From Coptis chinensis (lineage: Eukaryota; Streptophyta; Magnoliopsida; Ranunculales; Ranunculaceae): 64,000 nucleotides of DNA. The notes under the pieces were generated by a model. That model saw only the letters and a program-made list of their open reading frames with translations. It did not search any database and was not told where the DNA came from. Position numbers and translations under genes: made by a program. The stretch covers positions 24,558,501 through 24,622,500 of the forward strand of contig CM027385.1 in NCBI GenBank assembly GCA_015680905.1, in the 5' to 3' direction. Positions 12,284-23,535 of this stretch are shown piece by piece. Each line of letters opens with the position of its first letter. The first letter of the stretch is position 1.

Positions 12284-13603
12284 TATTCCACAGACAAGTC
12301 AAGCTTCACAGTTGGTTCCTCAACAACAATTTTACTCTCAGTAGAATTCCAATACAAGTGAAGAGTTAGTGCCTGATCCTAGGAGAAATTATGCCGCACC
12401 TGCTAACCTGGAGAATGCTATTACTTTGCTATCACAGAAAAATCAGAAGTTTGAAAGTGTGCTAGAGCTTCTTGCACAGTCTCAGCTCAATCTCCAGCAA
12501 TCCCAGGAAAGTCAATGTTCTAGAATGGAGTCTCTAGAGTCCAAGGTCAACCAACTCACTACTGCTTTGTCTATAAAGACACAAGCCACTCAACCTAGCT
12601 TATTGGAACCAATATCGAGGAGTGAAGATGTATGCCACATTAGGACAACTGCTAGTACTGATCACCTCCATGATCATTCAACACAGTTACTACTCTTAGA
12701 TCAGGATTGAAGATAGACAACAAGGTTAACTTACCTTCTCATGATGACATTGCTACAGAGCAATCGGTCAAGATTTCAAATGAAGTTCAAAAAGAAGTGG
12801 GGGAAATCCTTTCCACTCCCATTTGTCAAGATGACCAAGACAAGATATGCAAGAATGTCGAAGAGAAAGAAGAGCAGACACATGTTGATGTGTTTGTACC
12901 AAAGGCACATTTTCCTATGTTTTTTGCTCAAAGCAAAAAGGACAAGCAATTTTTAGAGATGAAGGAGGCATTTGAGAAAGATAACATTAATATCCCCTTT
13001 CTCAAAGCAATCAAGCAGTTGCCATCATATGCCAAATTCTTGAAGGATGCATGCAACATAAAGGGAAGTACTCATGTTCCAAAGCGAGCATTTCTAGCTG
13101 GACAAACAACATCTATTATCCATCAGCAAGCTCCAGTCAAGCTCAAAGATCCAGGAAGTCCTACAATATCATGCAAGATAGGAGAAAAATTCACGGGTAA
13201 TGCTCTTTTAAACCTTGGTGCTAGTGTTAATCTCTTGCCATATAATGTGTACCAAGCGTTGGGCCTGGAGAACCTAAAGCCTACACAAGTCAAATTGAAG
13301 TTAGCTGACCGTTCTACCAAGATTCCCAGAGGCATAGTTGAGGATGTTCTTGTTCAAGTAGCCGATTTCAACTATCCAGTGGATTTCATTGTGATAGACA
13401 CCAAGGAGGCCTTTGATAAAATTCCAATTATTCTAGGCCGACTTTTCCTCACTACCACAAAAGCTTTGATAAATTATCACAATGGTGAAATGAAGATCAA
13501 CTTTGGTAAGATGTCCATGGACATAAATATCTTTCACCTGTTGCATAAGGATTGTGATGACACCGAAGGTGGAAAGGTGTACTTCCTTGATAGCATGATA
13601 TAA
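12284..13603 (+). pseudogene. Gag C-terminal part and aspartic protease of element A
   Basis: This continues gag after CACTA-2. One stop occurs near 12344, then a readable stretch 12369-12710 with Gln-rich, coiled-coil-like sequence (SQKNQKFESVLELLAQSQ). A frame change near 12707 leads to an intact 298-residue stretch to 13603 holding the retropepsin-type protease that would process gag. The active-site region reads LLNLGASVNLLPYNVY where the family has LLDLGAS, so the catalytic Asp is replaced by Asn. The downstream flap and IILGR region are present (VIDTKEAFDKIPIILGRLF). The protease is therefore likely inactive even where the frame is open. Confidence 0.85.
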
Positions 13604-14299
13604 GAATCCTTCATATTCGAAGATACAATTGAGAGTGCTCAATCTACAGAAAACTGTGATGAACCTGAGAACCCCACCACAGAGGAGTTGCTAGCCATGT
13701 TCTTGGAATCTTTGTAGAAAATTCAGGATTTAAGTGACCAGAATGGAAAATTGAAAGAGAGAGTATCATACCTTGAGAAGATGAACTCTACATTTCAGGA
13801 TGAACAACAGACTTCTGCCCAGAAAAATCAGTTACTAGAGAATCAGCTTAAAGAAGTTTTGGAAAAACAACAGAATCTAGAAACTGAAATGAGCTTTCTG
13901 AAGCAGAAAGTGGACCATATTAATAAGAAGCATTGCACTGTTGAAGCCTCTTCTACATCATCATTGTCTGAATGAGAGAAGTATGTGAACCAGTCTACCG
14001 CCTACCTTGAGCGCAGTCAGCCAGACATCCATTATCATTACTGTGGTGGTAAAGGGCACATTAGATACTATTGTCCTGTTAGAAAGAAAGATTTTTGTCA
14101 ATCTTCTACACAGAGGAACCACAAGGCCTATCACACAATCATCAGACCTAAAATAGTTCAAGGTAGAGAAATAACTTCACCAACAATCTTTCCAGCATAT
14201 CAAGGAGTATTTTTGACGACCCACAAGGTGAGACCTCCTCGTCCTCCAAACATTTGTCAGATTTGGGTAAGAAAATCTGATTTCCTTACTCCAAATTGA
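13604..14299 (+). pseudogene. Tail of the element A polyprotein: coiled coil and decayed zinc knuckle
   Basis: After a TAA at 13603 the sequence stays coding-like. A heptad-rich, Glu/Lys/Gln-rich coiled coil is encoded at 13751-13975 (KERVSYLEKMN, ENQLKEVLEKQQNLETEM). A segment at 13985-14299 then contains YHYCGGKGHIRYYC. This fits a CX2CX4HX4C zinc knuckle whose first Cys has become Tyr (TAT for TGT). The segment ends ICQIWVRKSDF and a TGA. No reverse transcriptase follows. I do not know the function of the coiled-coil part; it may be a gag-like extension. Confidence 0.6.
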
Positions 14300-16268
14300 T
14301 AATGCATGATATAATACTAGTCTTGAGGATCTGACTATAAAGGACTCAAAAGTCTTGAGAATCTGACTTTAAAAGACTCACATTACGTCTTGGGGATCTG
14401 ACGTAAAAAGACCTAAAAATTTGTTTCTTGAACTAAATATTGATATTTGGCATCAATGGTAATATCCTACCTTTTTCTCATCCATTTCACTTAATTTCTA
14501 TACATTGAGGACAATGCATATGTTAAGTTGGGGGAGAGTGTACTTGAGAAATGAATTTCAAAAATTAGCTTTCAAAAATAAAGATATTTTTGTTTCTATA
14601 TGAATAGCATGAGAAAAATGAATTTTAATTATGAGTCTGGGATATATATTCTATACTGCTTAGTGTTGAGTTTGATAGATAGTTGATATTGTTGATTTCA
14701 TTACCACTTAGACTATTTATTATGCTCGAACATAGTTTTTGTTGATAGAATTCTTTATCAAGGCACCACCATAGTACTTGGTCAATTTTGTGTACGTTTG
14801 CTAGAAGAGAGATTTAAACCCCTAGTAAACTGGAAGTAGAATTTTTAGACTTAGCCCGTGAAACTTGAGCTTTATACCCATTCTTTGGAGAGTTTTTACG
14901 AAAAATCCGAGTATTAGAGACTCAACATCTTTCAGTTCTTTATGTCGTTGTAATATAGTCTCATTATTCATTGATTTAGTTAATCACGAAGTGACATCAA
15001 CTGGGGAGATAGCCATTAGGTCTTGTAGTCTATTCGAAATAGAGTATCATACTGATAAGTCAAGTAGTGAACCCATTTAGCCTTTATCCCACCTAGTAGG
15101 ACCATCATGTTAAACCCTTTTGAGCCTTACAATAAGCCATTTTCTTTCAAAACCTTTTATCTCAACTCCAGACAAGGAGTATAACCAAAATCTTTATCAT
15201 CCATACCCATATGTTTATAAGAATACGAGGGGAACAATAGAAATAAAGAGCACAAAAGGAAGATTACAAGGAAATATCAGAGAGATACAATGAAGACCAT
15301 CATTCTGTTCGAAGTGAAAGAAGCTAGTGGAAAACAAGCATATCTAGAACTAATCAAGGATATACCACTGAGCTAAAAAAAAAAAAGTTGAACAGAATAG
15401 ATGAAAAAGCTAAGACAAAGGAAAAATTTTTTCTGCAATATAGAATTTGAAGAAATATTCTAAAGAATGAAGTGAAACCCTTAGTGTTTTCAGAAACAAC
15501 CTTAGAATCTTTTTTACCTTTTCTTCATAAACCAATACCCAAACTAAGTTACAACCCATGACTTATCACTACAGTATGGTACGAAGTCTAGAATAGGTGA
15601 GAGGATGCTAAAGTGAAGGACCCGACACTTCATATGTGATTGACATTCTTTCCATGAGACTAATTTCATCAAGAAGTCTGTTTTTCAAGGTAGTATGTGG
15701 GATGTTCGCATTCATTATTCTTTTCCCCACATATATGAGGTAAAATAGTAGACCATCTTCTGAGAGATTATTTTCTGAGGGTATGACCGGTGAGGATTGA
15801 AAGTCGAGATTATCTACCTATGGTAAATTAGGGATTCCATTTCTTGGATAGGAGAGTATAAGAGATTGACTAAGTACACACATAAGCCTTGATTGAGAAT
15901 TTTGTCAATTTTTACTATCTCCCATCATAATCTATGAGTCTTTGCAGCAATGTAGTTAGCAATGGAGACCGTCTGTTGGAGTAAGCACTGAGTGGGTAAG
16001 GAATTTCTCTCTCTAAAAAATACTATCATTCTTGAACATGCTATTGATTGATTTTGTGGGTATATCACCTGAAGCCCTCACGAGACTATAACTCGTCATT
16101 TTTGGGGAACTTAAAGGTTTAAAGCCTTGTTGCATATGGTAAATGCAATCGCGATGCCTGCGAAAATGAGTTAGGATTTTATTTTTGTTATTTGGATGTG
16201 ATTTTGATCACTTATCTATTTTTTATCTTATTTGCTAAGAGACTAGCAAAAGGATAGTTGGGAGTTGT
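14300..16268 (+). other. Non-coding 3' region of element A
   Basis: No gene is seen. The region has a G-rich, polypurine-like run (TTGGGGGAGAG, about 14528-14538), three direct repeats at 14319-14412 and AT-rich filler. A stretch at about 16115-16175 (GGTTTAAAGCCTTGTTGC...) is closely matched in element C just before its 3' LTR (32852 onward). A short purine-rich run ending GTTGGGAGTTG abuts the 3' LTR and may be the plus-strand primer site. Confidence 0.7.
14319..14412 (+). repeat. Three direct repeats with short stem potential
   Basis: Three copies of a roughly 27-bp motif lie at 14319-14346, 14351-14378 and 14387-14412. Each starts GTCTTGRGRATCTGAC and ends near AAAAGAC, so the ends GTCTT and AAGAC can pair. 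Related copies lie at about 27062-27090 and 27370-27397 in element C, in the same position after gag-protease. Confidence 0.75.
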
Positions 16269-17861
16269 GATAAGTGCTCAAAAAATGCTATTTAACCCTC
16301 GATTATACCTCTTGTTTAGCCATCTTAGTGGACTAATAGTGTTTGTAAGTTATGTTTTATGATTCTACAGGTGAAAAAGAGAGTTTTGTGGAATATTAGA
16401 GAAAAGGGGGTAAAATGGAGCATTAAGGATCACATGGGAAGCCTGTGGACAATCTAGGAGAAGGCCAAGGCATTGAAGCTATTAAAGATGCGACTTGGAC
16501 CAATTTTAACGCCTATTTGGAAGCCCAAGGCCAAATAATTTGTTGCTTTGACCAAAGCCCACAAAAGAGGATAGAAGGATAGAGCAGAAGAGACAAAATA
16601 GACTTATGCGTCTGGGACACATGGATTGCGCATCCAGTCGCATTGCTTGCATCTGGGACGTATGAATAGTGCGTCCAGACGCATGGATCGACACTATAGC
16701 CAATTCCTTCTCAGTTTTGGAGATGAAGTTGGACTCTGAAAGAAGTCTATTTGTATTAGGAAACAAATGACGGTTTGGAATGCTTCTATAGCTCATTGTA
16801 ACCTCTATAAATAGAGAACCTAAGTGCCTCATGTAATTTGCCAATTCACTTATATTCTTGTCTCCAAAACTTGAGGCAGAGAGAGATTAATAATAAAAGA
16901 TTAGGTTTTAACTAGCTGAGTCTTAATAAATTAGTCTTTCTAGTCTTATGTTCTTCGACTCATCTTCTTCTTGTTCATAGTGTTCTTCTTTTTTTATGGA
17001 AGGCTAATCTTCTCCTTCAAGGGAGAAGATGAAGCCAGTGCTTAAGGTTTAATGATTCTTCTAGTTCATGGTGTTCTTCAATCAGGTTAGTTCTTTATGT
17101 TTTTAGTTATTAGTTTCATTGCCCAGACCAGGGGATGGAAGTATAGATTAAGGTTTTTATTTATTGCAATTGAATATCATGCTAGTTTAGGGTTGTATTT
17201 ATTGCAATTGAATATTTGTTAGTAACATGCTTTTATTTATTGCAATTGAATACAATGCTAGAATAGGGTTTTATTTATTGTAATTGAACATTATACTATT
17301 ATTCTCTACTTTTCTTCTAGTTGTGTATTGTTTTATAGTAAGGGAAGTATTCCTTATGTTTGCCTTAGATGGTGATTCATTGAATAGCTACCCAAGCTCA
17401 CATAAAAGGAAAGAAGATACTAGTAACATGAATATAGGAACAACCTTAAGTAGAGTTATTCGTTAACCATGTTTCATCCAAGAGGGCATCGACACTCGCT
17501 CGATTGCCTAATTGTAGTTTACTTGTGAGAACAACCATGAAGCAGAAGGTCATATATCAAAAGTATTGGTGGATTCTAATCTCTTGAATTTCCTCTTTTA
17601 TAAATTCTCAATAGTTTAGTTTAGTTTAGTTTAGCATTAGAATCTACAATATCTATAATAATAGTTTTTAATCCCTCAAACCCCATTTCCAGTCCTGTTC
17701 TTCATATAAACATACACTTAAAAGTGGAACGATACCCTACTCATCTTTTACTCATTGAGGGATAATTATGTTTTAATACGCTTCTATTTTGTTCAACGAC
17801 CATCATCTATCTACATCATCCATATACCATCTCATCTCATACACAAAAAGAGGCAAGGTCA
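16269..17861 (+). repeat. 3' LTR of element A
   Basis: It starts TGATAAGTGCTC and ends AGGCAAGGTCA, length 1593 bp. It matches the truncated 5' LTR from 16685 on and contains the intact CACTA-1 target site. A TATA box lies at about 16803-16813. An inverted repeat built from ATGCGTCTGG and CCAGACGCAT spans about 16608-16684, ending exactly where the homology to the 5' LTR begins. Confidence 0.9.
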
Positions 17862-18000
17862 CTGCCCCTCTAGTTGTGCCTCCAGTTGTTGTTTCTTTGG
17901 ATGTTCATGAAGTTGTTGTTGATCTAGCTAGTGGCCCGGTGGGTGAAGAGGGCTGTGGGCTAGATCCTTTGAATGTTGATCAAGTATCGCATGTTGTTTA
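17862..18000 (+). pseudogene. Possible C-terminal remnant of an antisense ORF of element B
   Basis: An open plus-strand stretch runs in from element A and ends with TAA at about 18001, encoding SLDVHEVVVDLASGPVGEE and ending DQVSHVV. It is antisense to element B and lies between integrase and the missing 3' LTR. Tat-lineage elements often carry an antisense ORF at this place, and element D shows one. I do not recognise the protein itself; the call rests on position. Confidence 0.35.
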
Positions 18001-18847
18001 AGCTTTTTTTGGTTTGATTGTTGTTTGTGATGTGGGTAAAGTGTTTGAACAATATATTTTTTTGTCCGAGTTGATACTGATACTGATATACTTTATATTC
18101 TTATGATGGGGATACTGAGTTCGTTTTCCTGGGATAACCTGGGGGCCTCATGTATCTAACCGAAATTTGTATGGAAGTAGGAATATTTAAATTACTTACT
18201 TGTTGGAATTTGCTTGAAGCATGCATGTGATTGCTTTTGCTATTTTTGATTTGTTGTTTGACGACCTGTGTTGTATAGTAGTCATACTAATGAACTGCTT
18301 GACTTTGTTAGGTCGTCTGATTGTTACAGGTCGTAAAGTGTTTGTGTACGACCTGGTATATTTGCGTAGTTGGTACCTAGGCTTCGTCTTGTCCCTAGGT
18401 GTACGCCATGATTCGTTCCTTTTGGGCGAACTTCTGCTTGATATAATTAGCCTTTCAGTGGCTATTATATTTGAGTCTACCTTAAACCCTTTGTGAGGTC
18501 GTAAGTTGACTTAGGGTCCCTTTGGGGGTCCCCTAGATTGTATTTGTTTGATAATTGGCCTTTGAGTGGCAATTACAGTTGAATCATACTTAACCCTGGT
18601 GTTGGTGTTAAGTTGATTTAGGGTCCTTTTGGGGGACCTTGTTTGAATTGATTCATATTTAACCACTGCGTGGTTGTAGTTGAGTCGTTGTAGACTCTGT
18701 CTTTGATGTACGACCTAACATTGTGATGACGTAGGTTGGGTTGCGCAGTGTGAAATGCATTGTACTTATGTAATGTAAACAATGATATCTGTACACAAAA
18801 TGTTAATGAAATTTTATTCATATTAACTTATGTATTTGGAGAAAGAC
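18001..18847 (-). other. 3' untranslated region of element B
   Basis: No gene is supported. The stretch follows the integrase stop on the minus strand and repeats words such as AGGTCGT and ACGACCT. Several near-repeats of TTAGGGTCCTTTTGGGGG occur at about 18510-18640. Confidence 0.55.
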
Positions 18848-19990
18848 TTATTGATAGAATCGGTTTAGGAGAGCTATATTCCAAGGTCGGGGAAGCATGT
18901 CACCCAGCTGAGTTTTGATCCAGTATACACCATTTCCAACGACTTTGTTAATAATGTAGGGGCCTTCTCATGTTGGGTCGAGTTTGGCTGGGGCCAGTGT
19001 CTTTTTGAGGACTAGGTCCCCGGCTTGGAAAGATCTTGGGGCGACCTTCTTGTTGTAAGATCGTTAGATTGTTTGGTGGTACCGAGCTAGGGATATTGCA
19101 GCTGTTTCTCTGTGTTCCTCTAGGAGATTAACTTCTTTTGCCAAGATAGTGTCATTGTCTTCTGACTCGACGATGTCAGAACGTGTGGTTGTGAGTGTGA
19201 GTTCTGATGGTATTATTGCTGTTGTTCCGAAGCAAAGTGTGAAAGGAGACTCATTTGTACTGGCTCTGGCTGTTATTTTGTATGCCCATAGAATGTTCTC
19301 GAGATGCTCTGGCCATTTGCTTTTCTTGCTCTCCAAATTCTTTTGGAGGTTTTCTTTGATAGCCTTGTTTGTGGCCTCTGCTTGACTTTTGCTTTGTGCA
19401 TATCTAGGTGTAGAAACTACTTGAGTGATGTGCCATTTTTGTAGAAAAGCCTTGACTTGTGTGCCAGCAAATTATGTTCCGTTGTCCATGACAAGGGTGT
19501 GGGGTAGACCAAATCTTGTGATGATATTGGTCCATATGAAGTTGATTACGTTGACTTCCTTGACTTGGACTAGTGGAATTGCTTATTCAACCTACTTGGT
19601 GAAGTAATCTGTTGCTGCTACGTATTTGAGCCTTGTTTTCTTTTGTGGGATGAACGGTCCCATGATGTCTAGCCTCCACATGTGGAAAGGCCATGGGCTG
19701 GCTATATTGATTAATTTCCTTGCTGGACTTAGGTGGTTGTGGCCAAATGTTTGACATTGGAGATATTTAAGAACGTACTTTTTTGCCTCGATATGCATGC
19801 CTGGCCAATAATACCCTTAGGCTATTGCTTTATGTGCCAAAGATCTTGCTCCTGCGTGGTTGCCCCATTCACCTTTGTGGATTTCGTCGAAAATGAGCTG
19901 TCATTCTCTCAGAGTTATGCACCTTAGGTGGGGTCCTCCTACTGATTTGCGGAATAGTCGTCCGCTAATCACTGTGTATCTTGGGGCTCA
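18848..19990 (-). pseudogene. Integrase of element B
   Basis: This would be the DDE integrase that inserts element cDNA into the host genome. On the minus strand the zinc-binding region reads GNHAGARSLAHKAI and then YYWPGMHIEAKKYVLKYLQC. The core follows with RLDIMGPFIPQKKTR (first Asp), VMDNGT (second Asp, just before an in-frame stop) and QAEATNKAIKENLQKNLE (Glu). The C-terminal part reads WPEHLENILWAYKITARAST and ends PRPWNIALLNRFYQ with stop at 18848-18850. Several stops split the frame. The DDE residues themselves can be read. Confidence 0.85.
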
Positions 19991-19993
19991 AAA

Positions 19994-20820
19994 TTATATT
20001 GCACTAGCATTCTTTGTTTCCGATGGGATCTCACCATGTACGATGAACTTGAGAAATGGGCCCATCCAAGATTGACTGATCTCTTCTTCGGATGAGGGCT
20101 GGAAATCTGTGAGGCTGTTGACACTTTCTTTATGGTACGCGGGTCGTTCCAGGATGTTAATGTAGACTGTGGTCGGACATGCTTCTTGTGTTTTGGAGGC
20201 TAGGAAAGCCAGGCTGTTTGCATGTCTGTTGTCCTCTTGAGGAATATGTTCTAAGAAGAATGTTTTGAACGAGCTGATGATGTCATTAACGACCTGAGCG
20301 TACTTTGCCAGGTTTGCTCCATTCGTGACATATTCTTTGGTGAACTGCTTGACGATTAGCTGGGAGTCGCTGTAAGCTTTAAGCTTTAGGACTTGTAGTT
20401 GTTGTGCTATGCGGAGGCCTGTGATCAATGTTTTGTACTCCGCTTCGTTGTTGGACGTGGCGAAATCGATCTTGATTGATTTTTGTAGCTGGGATCCTTT
20501 TGGTGAAGTTAACACAGACCCCAGTCCACTATCGCTTTTATTGCATGCTCCATCTACGTGGAAGTGCCATGTGTTTGGGGGTGGCTGGTTGATGGAGTGA
20601 AGTGATGGGCTCAGGTTCCCAGTTGATGTCTTCGGCGGGGAAATCCGCTAAGAAATCAGCAACGACCTGACCTTTGCAAGACGTTCTGGGAACAAACTCA
20701 ATGTGATGTTCTCCGAGTTCTTCAACCCATTTGGCCATACGGGCTATTTTGTTGTTGGAACTCAATACCTGCTTGATGGGTACATTAGTGATGACCTTGA
20801 TGCTGTGAGATTGGAAGTAA
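19994..20820 (-). pseudogene. RNase H and linker of element B
   Basis: RNase H removes the RNA strand after first-strand synthesis. The 19994-20515 stretch shows FATSNNEAEYKTLITGLRIA and KAYSDSQLIVKQF, typical of plant Ty3/gypsy RNase H, then ANSLAFLASKTQEA. The upstream linker at 20538-20765 reads RMAKWVEELGEHHIEFVPRT and VVADFLADFP. A stop separates the two. Confidence 0.85.
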
Positions 20821-20822
20821 GG

Positions 20823-21720
20823 TCAGAACTTCCAAGCTGAGTAGAGTAAAGAAAGCATTGTTTTCTCCATTAGAGAGTAGTGTTTTTCTGAATCTGCCAA
20901 CGTCTTGCTGGTGAAGTAGACCGGCTTTTTGACTCCATCATGTTCGCGAAAAAGAACTGAGCTTATTGCAAAGTCGGTAGTTGCAAGGTATAGCCCCAGT
21001 GTTTCTCCTTCTTCTGGTTTGGACAGGACGGGTGGAGTTGATAAATAAGCTTTCAGGTCGTTGAAGGCTTTCTGGCACTCGTCTATCCATGTGAGTGTTG
21101 CTCCCTTTTTGAGTATTTGCAAGAATGGTCTGCACTTGTCAAATCCTCTTGAGATAAACATGTTGAGGGCTGAAACCATGCCAGATAACTTGTGGATCTG
21201 TTGCTTTGTAGTTGCTTCTAGCATTTCAAGGAGAGCTCGTATCTATTCTGGGCTTGCTTCAATGCACCTTTGTGAAACAAGGTAACCTAAGAATTTCCCT
21301 GAGGCTACTCTGAATACGCACTTAATTGGGTTGAGCTTCATCTTGTTTTGGCTAAGTCGTTCAAAGGCTTCTTGCAAGTGGGAGATGTGATCACCCGCCT
21401 TTTCGCTTTTGACCACCATGTTGTCAATGTAGACCTTCATAGTGTCTCCTAGCAAGTCTTTGAACATTTTGGTGACTAGTATTTGGTAGGTTTCACCTGC
21501 GTTCTTCAAGCCGAAAGGTAGGACGTTATAGCAGAACGTACCTTGCTCGGTTATGAAGGACGTCTTTTTCTGGTCTTCTTCTGCAAGTGGTATTTGGTTG
21601 TATCCACTGTATGCGTCCATAAATGACAAGAGCTCATGGCCGCATGTTTGATCTACAAGTATGTCGATCCTTGGTAGTGGGAAACTATCCTTTGGGCAGT
21701 GCTTGTTGACGTTGGTGAAG
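20823..21720 (-). pseudogene. Reverse transcriptase, palm and thumb, of element B
   Basis: The 21243-21629 stretch shows SFMDAYSGYNQIPLAEED, the FCYNVLPFGLKNAGETYQ block and the active site. That site reads VYIDNMVVKS instead of YIDD, so one of the two metal-binding Asp residues is Asn. The thumb region 20823-21224 follows (LSGMVSALNMFISRGFDKC and VYFTSKTLADSEKHYSLME). At 21720 the gene is cut by element C, and the fingers resume at 34398 on the far side (VNKHCPKDSFPLPRID lies on this side). One stop lies between the blocks. Confidence 0.88.
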
Positions 21721-21725
21721 TATAT

Positions 21726-23117
21726 TGATAAGAGCCCAAAACTGTAGTTTTAACCCCTTAACAATAATACTTTTAGACCAATTATGCGAGTAATAAATAA
21801 GAGTTAATAGTAATTACGTGCTTTTATGTATTTCAGGCATTGAAGTCAATTAAGTACTGAAATGTGCCACTTTGGTGATATAAACGAGCAAGGGTTGGTT
21901 GCTAAGAAGTTCTGGGATTAAAGGCCAAGACGGGCATAAAACAGCCGCACAAAAAAGTCAGCAGACCTTCCGAAGATTGTATCTTTGGACTCAAGCTTTG
22001 GAATTGGGCATACCTTATGTCAAAACGACCGGCTCGGAAAGCGCTTTCCAATGGTTCAAACCTTGACCCAATCAGAGGAATAGAAGTGGACAAAAACTCT
22101 ATTGAAGTCAAAGCCAGCTGAAAAGGGCCCTGTGGACTGAAGAAATTGGGCTTTGGGCTCGATTTTCCGGCCCAAAACATGGACCCTCAGCCCATGCACG
22201 AAAATGTGGATCTGGTCTCCTCCATTTACACACACAAGACTTAGCTTTTAAGTATCAATTAGCTTACGATAAAAAGTAGCCATTAGAGTAGCCATTAAAC
22301 CTTAGTTCTAGATCTAGTTTTTCAATTAATTAATTAGTTGTTATTCTTGTTTTAATTTTAGTATTGAATCATTGTTTATCATTCATTAGATAAATAAAAT
22401 AGTTAGTTCTTGATAATTTCGATTTTTGTTATTTACAATTGCTTAGTTCTAATTTCAATTCTTAGTCGTTAATGATTTCTTAGTTGTTAATTTAGATTTC
22501 AATTATTGTTTAGTTGAATTTAATAAAGTTAGAATCTTTATAGTATGTCTTATTCAATTTCATATGGAAATGATAGTTTGATAAATCAAGGCTAAACCTC
22601 CATTAGAAGGGTTTGATGAAGCCTTGATGAAAACCTGATTGTGTAGTATAGAATCGTTGTAAGAGTCTATTCCACTCTAGAAGGTCGTTGATTCGCCATG
22701 AGAATGGGTGGACGTCCTCACATGCTAGTTATGAATTGGTAGAGATGCTATGTATAATTAGGGATTAGAACGACCAATTCTTACCGTAAGAACGTAAGAA
22801 TTGGATTACAACAATCTATGCCAGTTTCTTAAGTTGGATTCAAGGTGGATTCAATTCCCCCCTAATTCTTATTCTAGATTCAAACTTTAGTATTCTGTAG
22901 CATTTCGTAGTATAATTCGTAAAACTCTCATTGACTTTGGTAGGATTGATAGTCATAGGAAACTTGAATGCTAAAGAATTAGGAGTGGAACGAATCTTCA
23001 ATTCCAACTCTACTTCAATAGTATCGAGAGTAGAAATCTTTGATAATCATGAGTATAGTTGTGTTTAGAGTTTCATCGCTTTATTCATTAGTAAAACTAT
23101 CAATTTTACTATTATCA
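21726..23117 (+). repeat. 5' LTR of element C
   Basis: The LTR is 1392 bp and begins TGATAAGAGCCC. It is closely similar to the 3' LTR, with scattered substitutions and a small indel near 23065, where the 3' copy has extra sequence. Confidence 0.92.
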
Positions 23118-23119
23118 AA

Positions 23120-23132
23120 TGGCGCTGCTGCC
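23120..23132 (+). other. Primer-binding site of element C
   Basis: TGGCGCTGCTGCC lies two bases after the LTR end, in the same place and form as in element A (one base different). It is an Athila-type tRNA-Asp-like site. Confidence 0.7.
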
Positions 23133-23261
23133 ATCTTAGTTCCTTTTAGTATTGTTTTCTTTAGAATTGTTAATTTTCCAAAGTCCCATAACCCACCCAC
23201 CCTTGTTTGATTCTCCGTGGTTGTTGTCGTTTCAAAGATCAAAAATTTTCCTCAAAGAATT

Positions 23262-23535
23262 ACACAGAGTGTGACCCGCGCCCAAGCGCCTAGAACTCCA
23301 CTTTTTGGCTGAGCGCGACCCGTGCCTTGCCAAGGCAAAACACGAGCGCCCCCCGCGCAGAAGCGCCTGGACCTTGAGGTTTTCCTTGAGCGCGACCCGT
23401 GCCCTACCAAGGTTAAATTGGAGCGCGACCTGCACCCAAACGCCTGGAACTCTAGCTTGAACCTGAGCGCTAGCTGCGCCCTACCTAGGCCTATTCTGAG
23501 CGCGACCTGCGCCCTCTGTTGAAACTGCCCGATTT
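23262..23535 (+). repeat. GC-rich degenerate repeats, block 1, in the element C leader
   Basis: About seven units of roughly 33-45 bp start GAGCGCGACC or a variant. They alternate between a form ending CCCTACCAAGG and a form containing AACGCCTGGAACT. The block is far richer in GC than its surroundings. A second block of the same repeats lies at 29955-30160. Confidence 0.85.

Larger units (their letters stand above)
873..17861 (+). mobile_element. Element A: Athila-like Ty3/gypsy retroelement with gag and protease only
   Basis: Element A is bounded by a truncated 5' LTR (to 5939) and a full 3' LTR (16269-17861). A primer-binding site starts at 5942. Gag and aspartic protease pieces follow (6501-7559 and 12284-14299). 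There is no reverse transcriptase, RNase H or integrase before the 3' LTR, so it is a non-autonomous gag-protease element that would need pol from a relative. Two CACTA elements interrupt it, one in the 5' LTR and one in gag. Without them the internal region would be roughly 5.6 kb. The left target site is lost, so no TSD can be shown. Confidence 0.85.
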
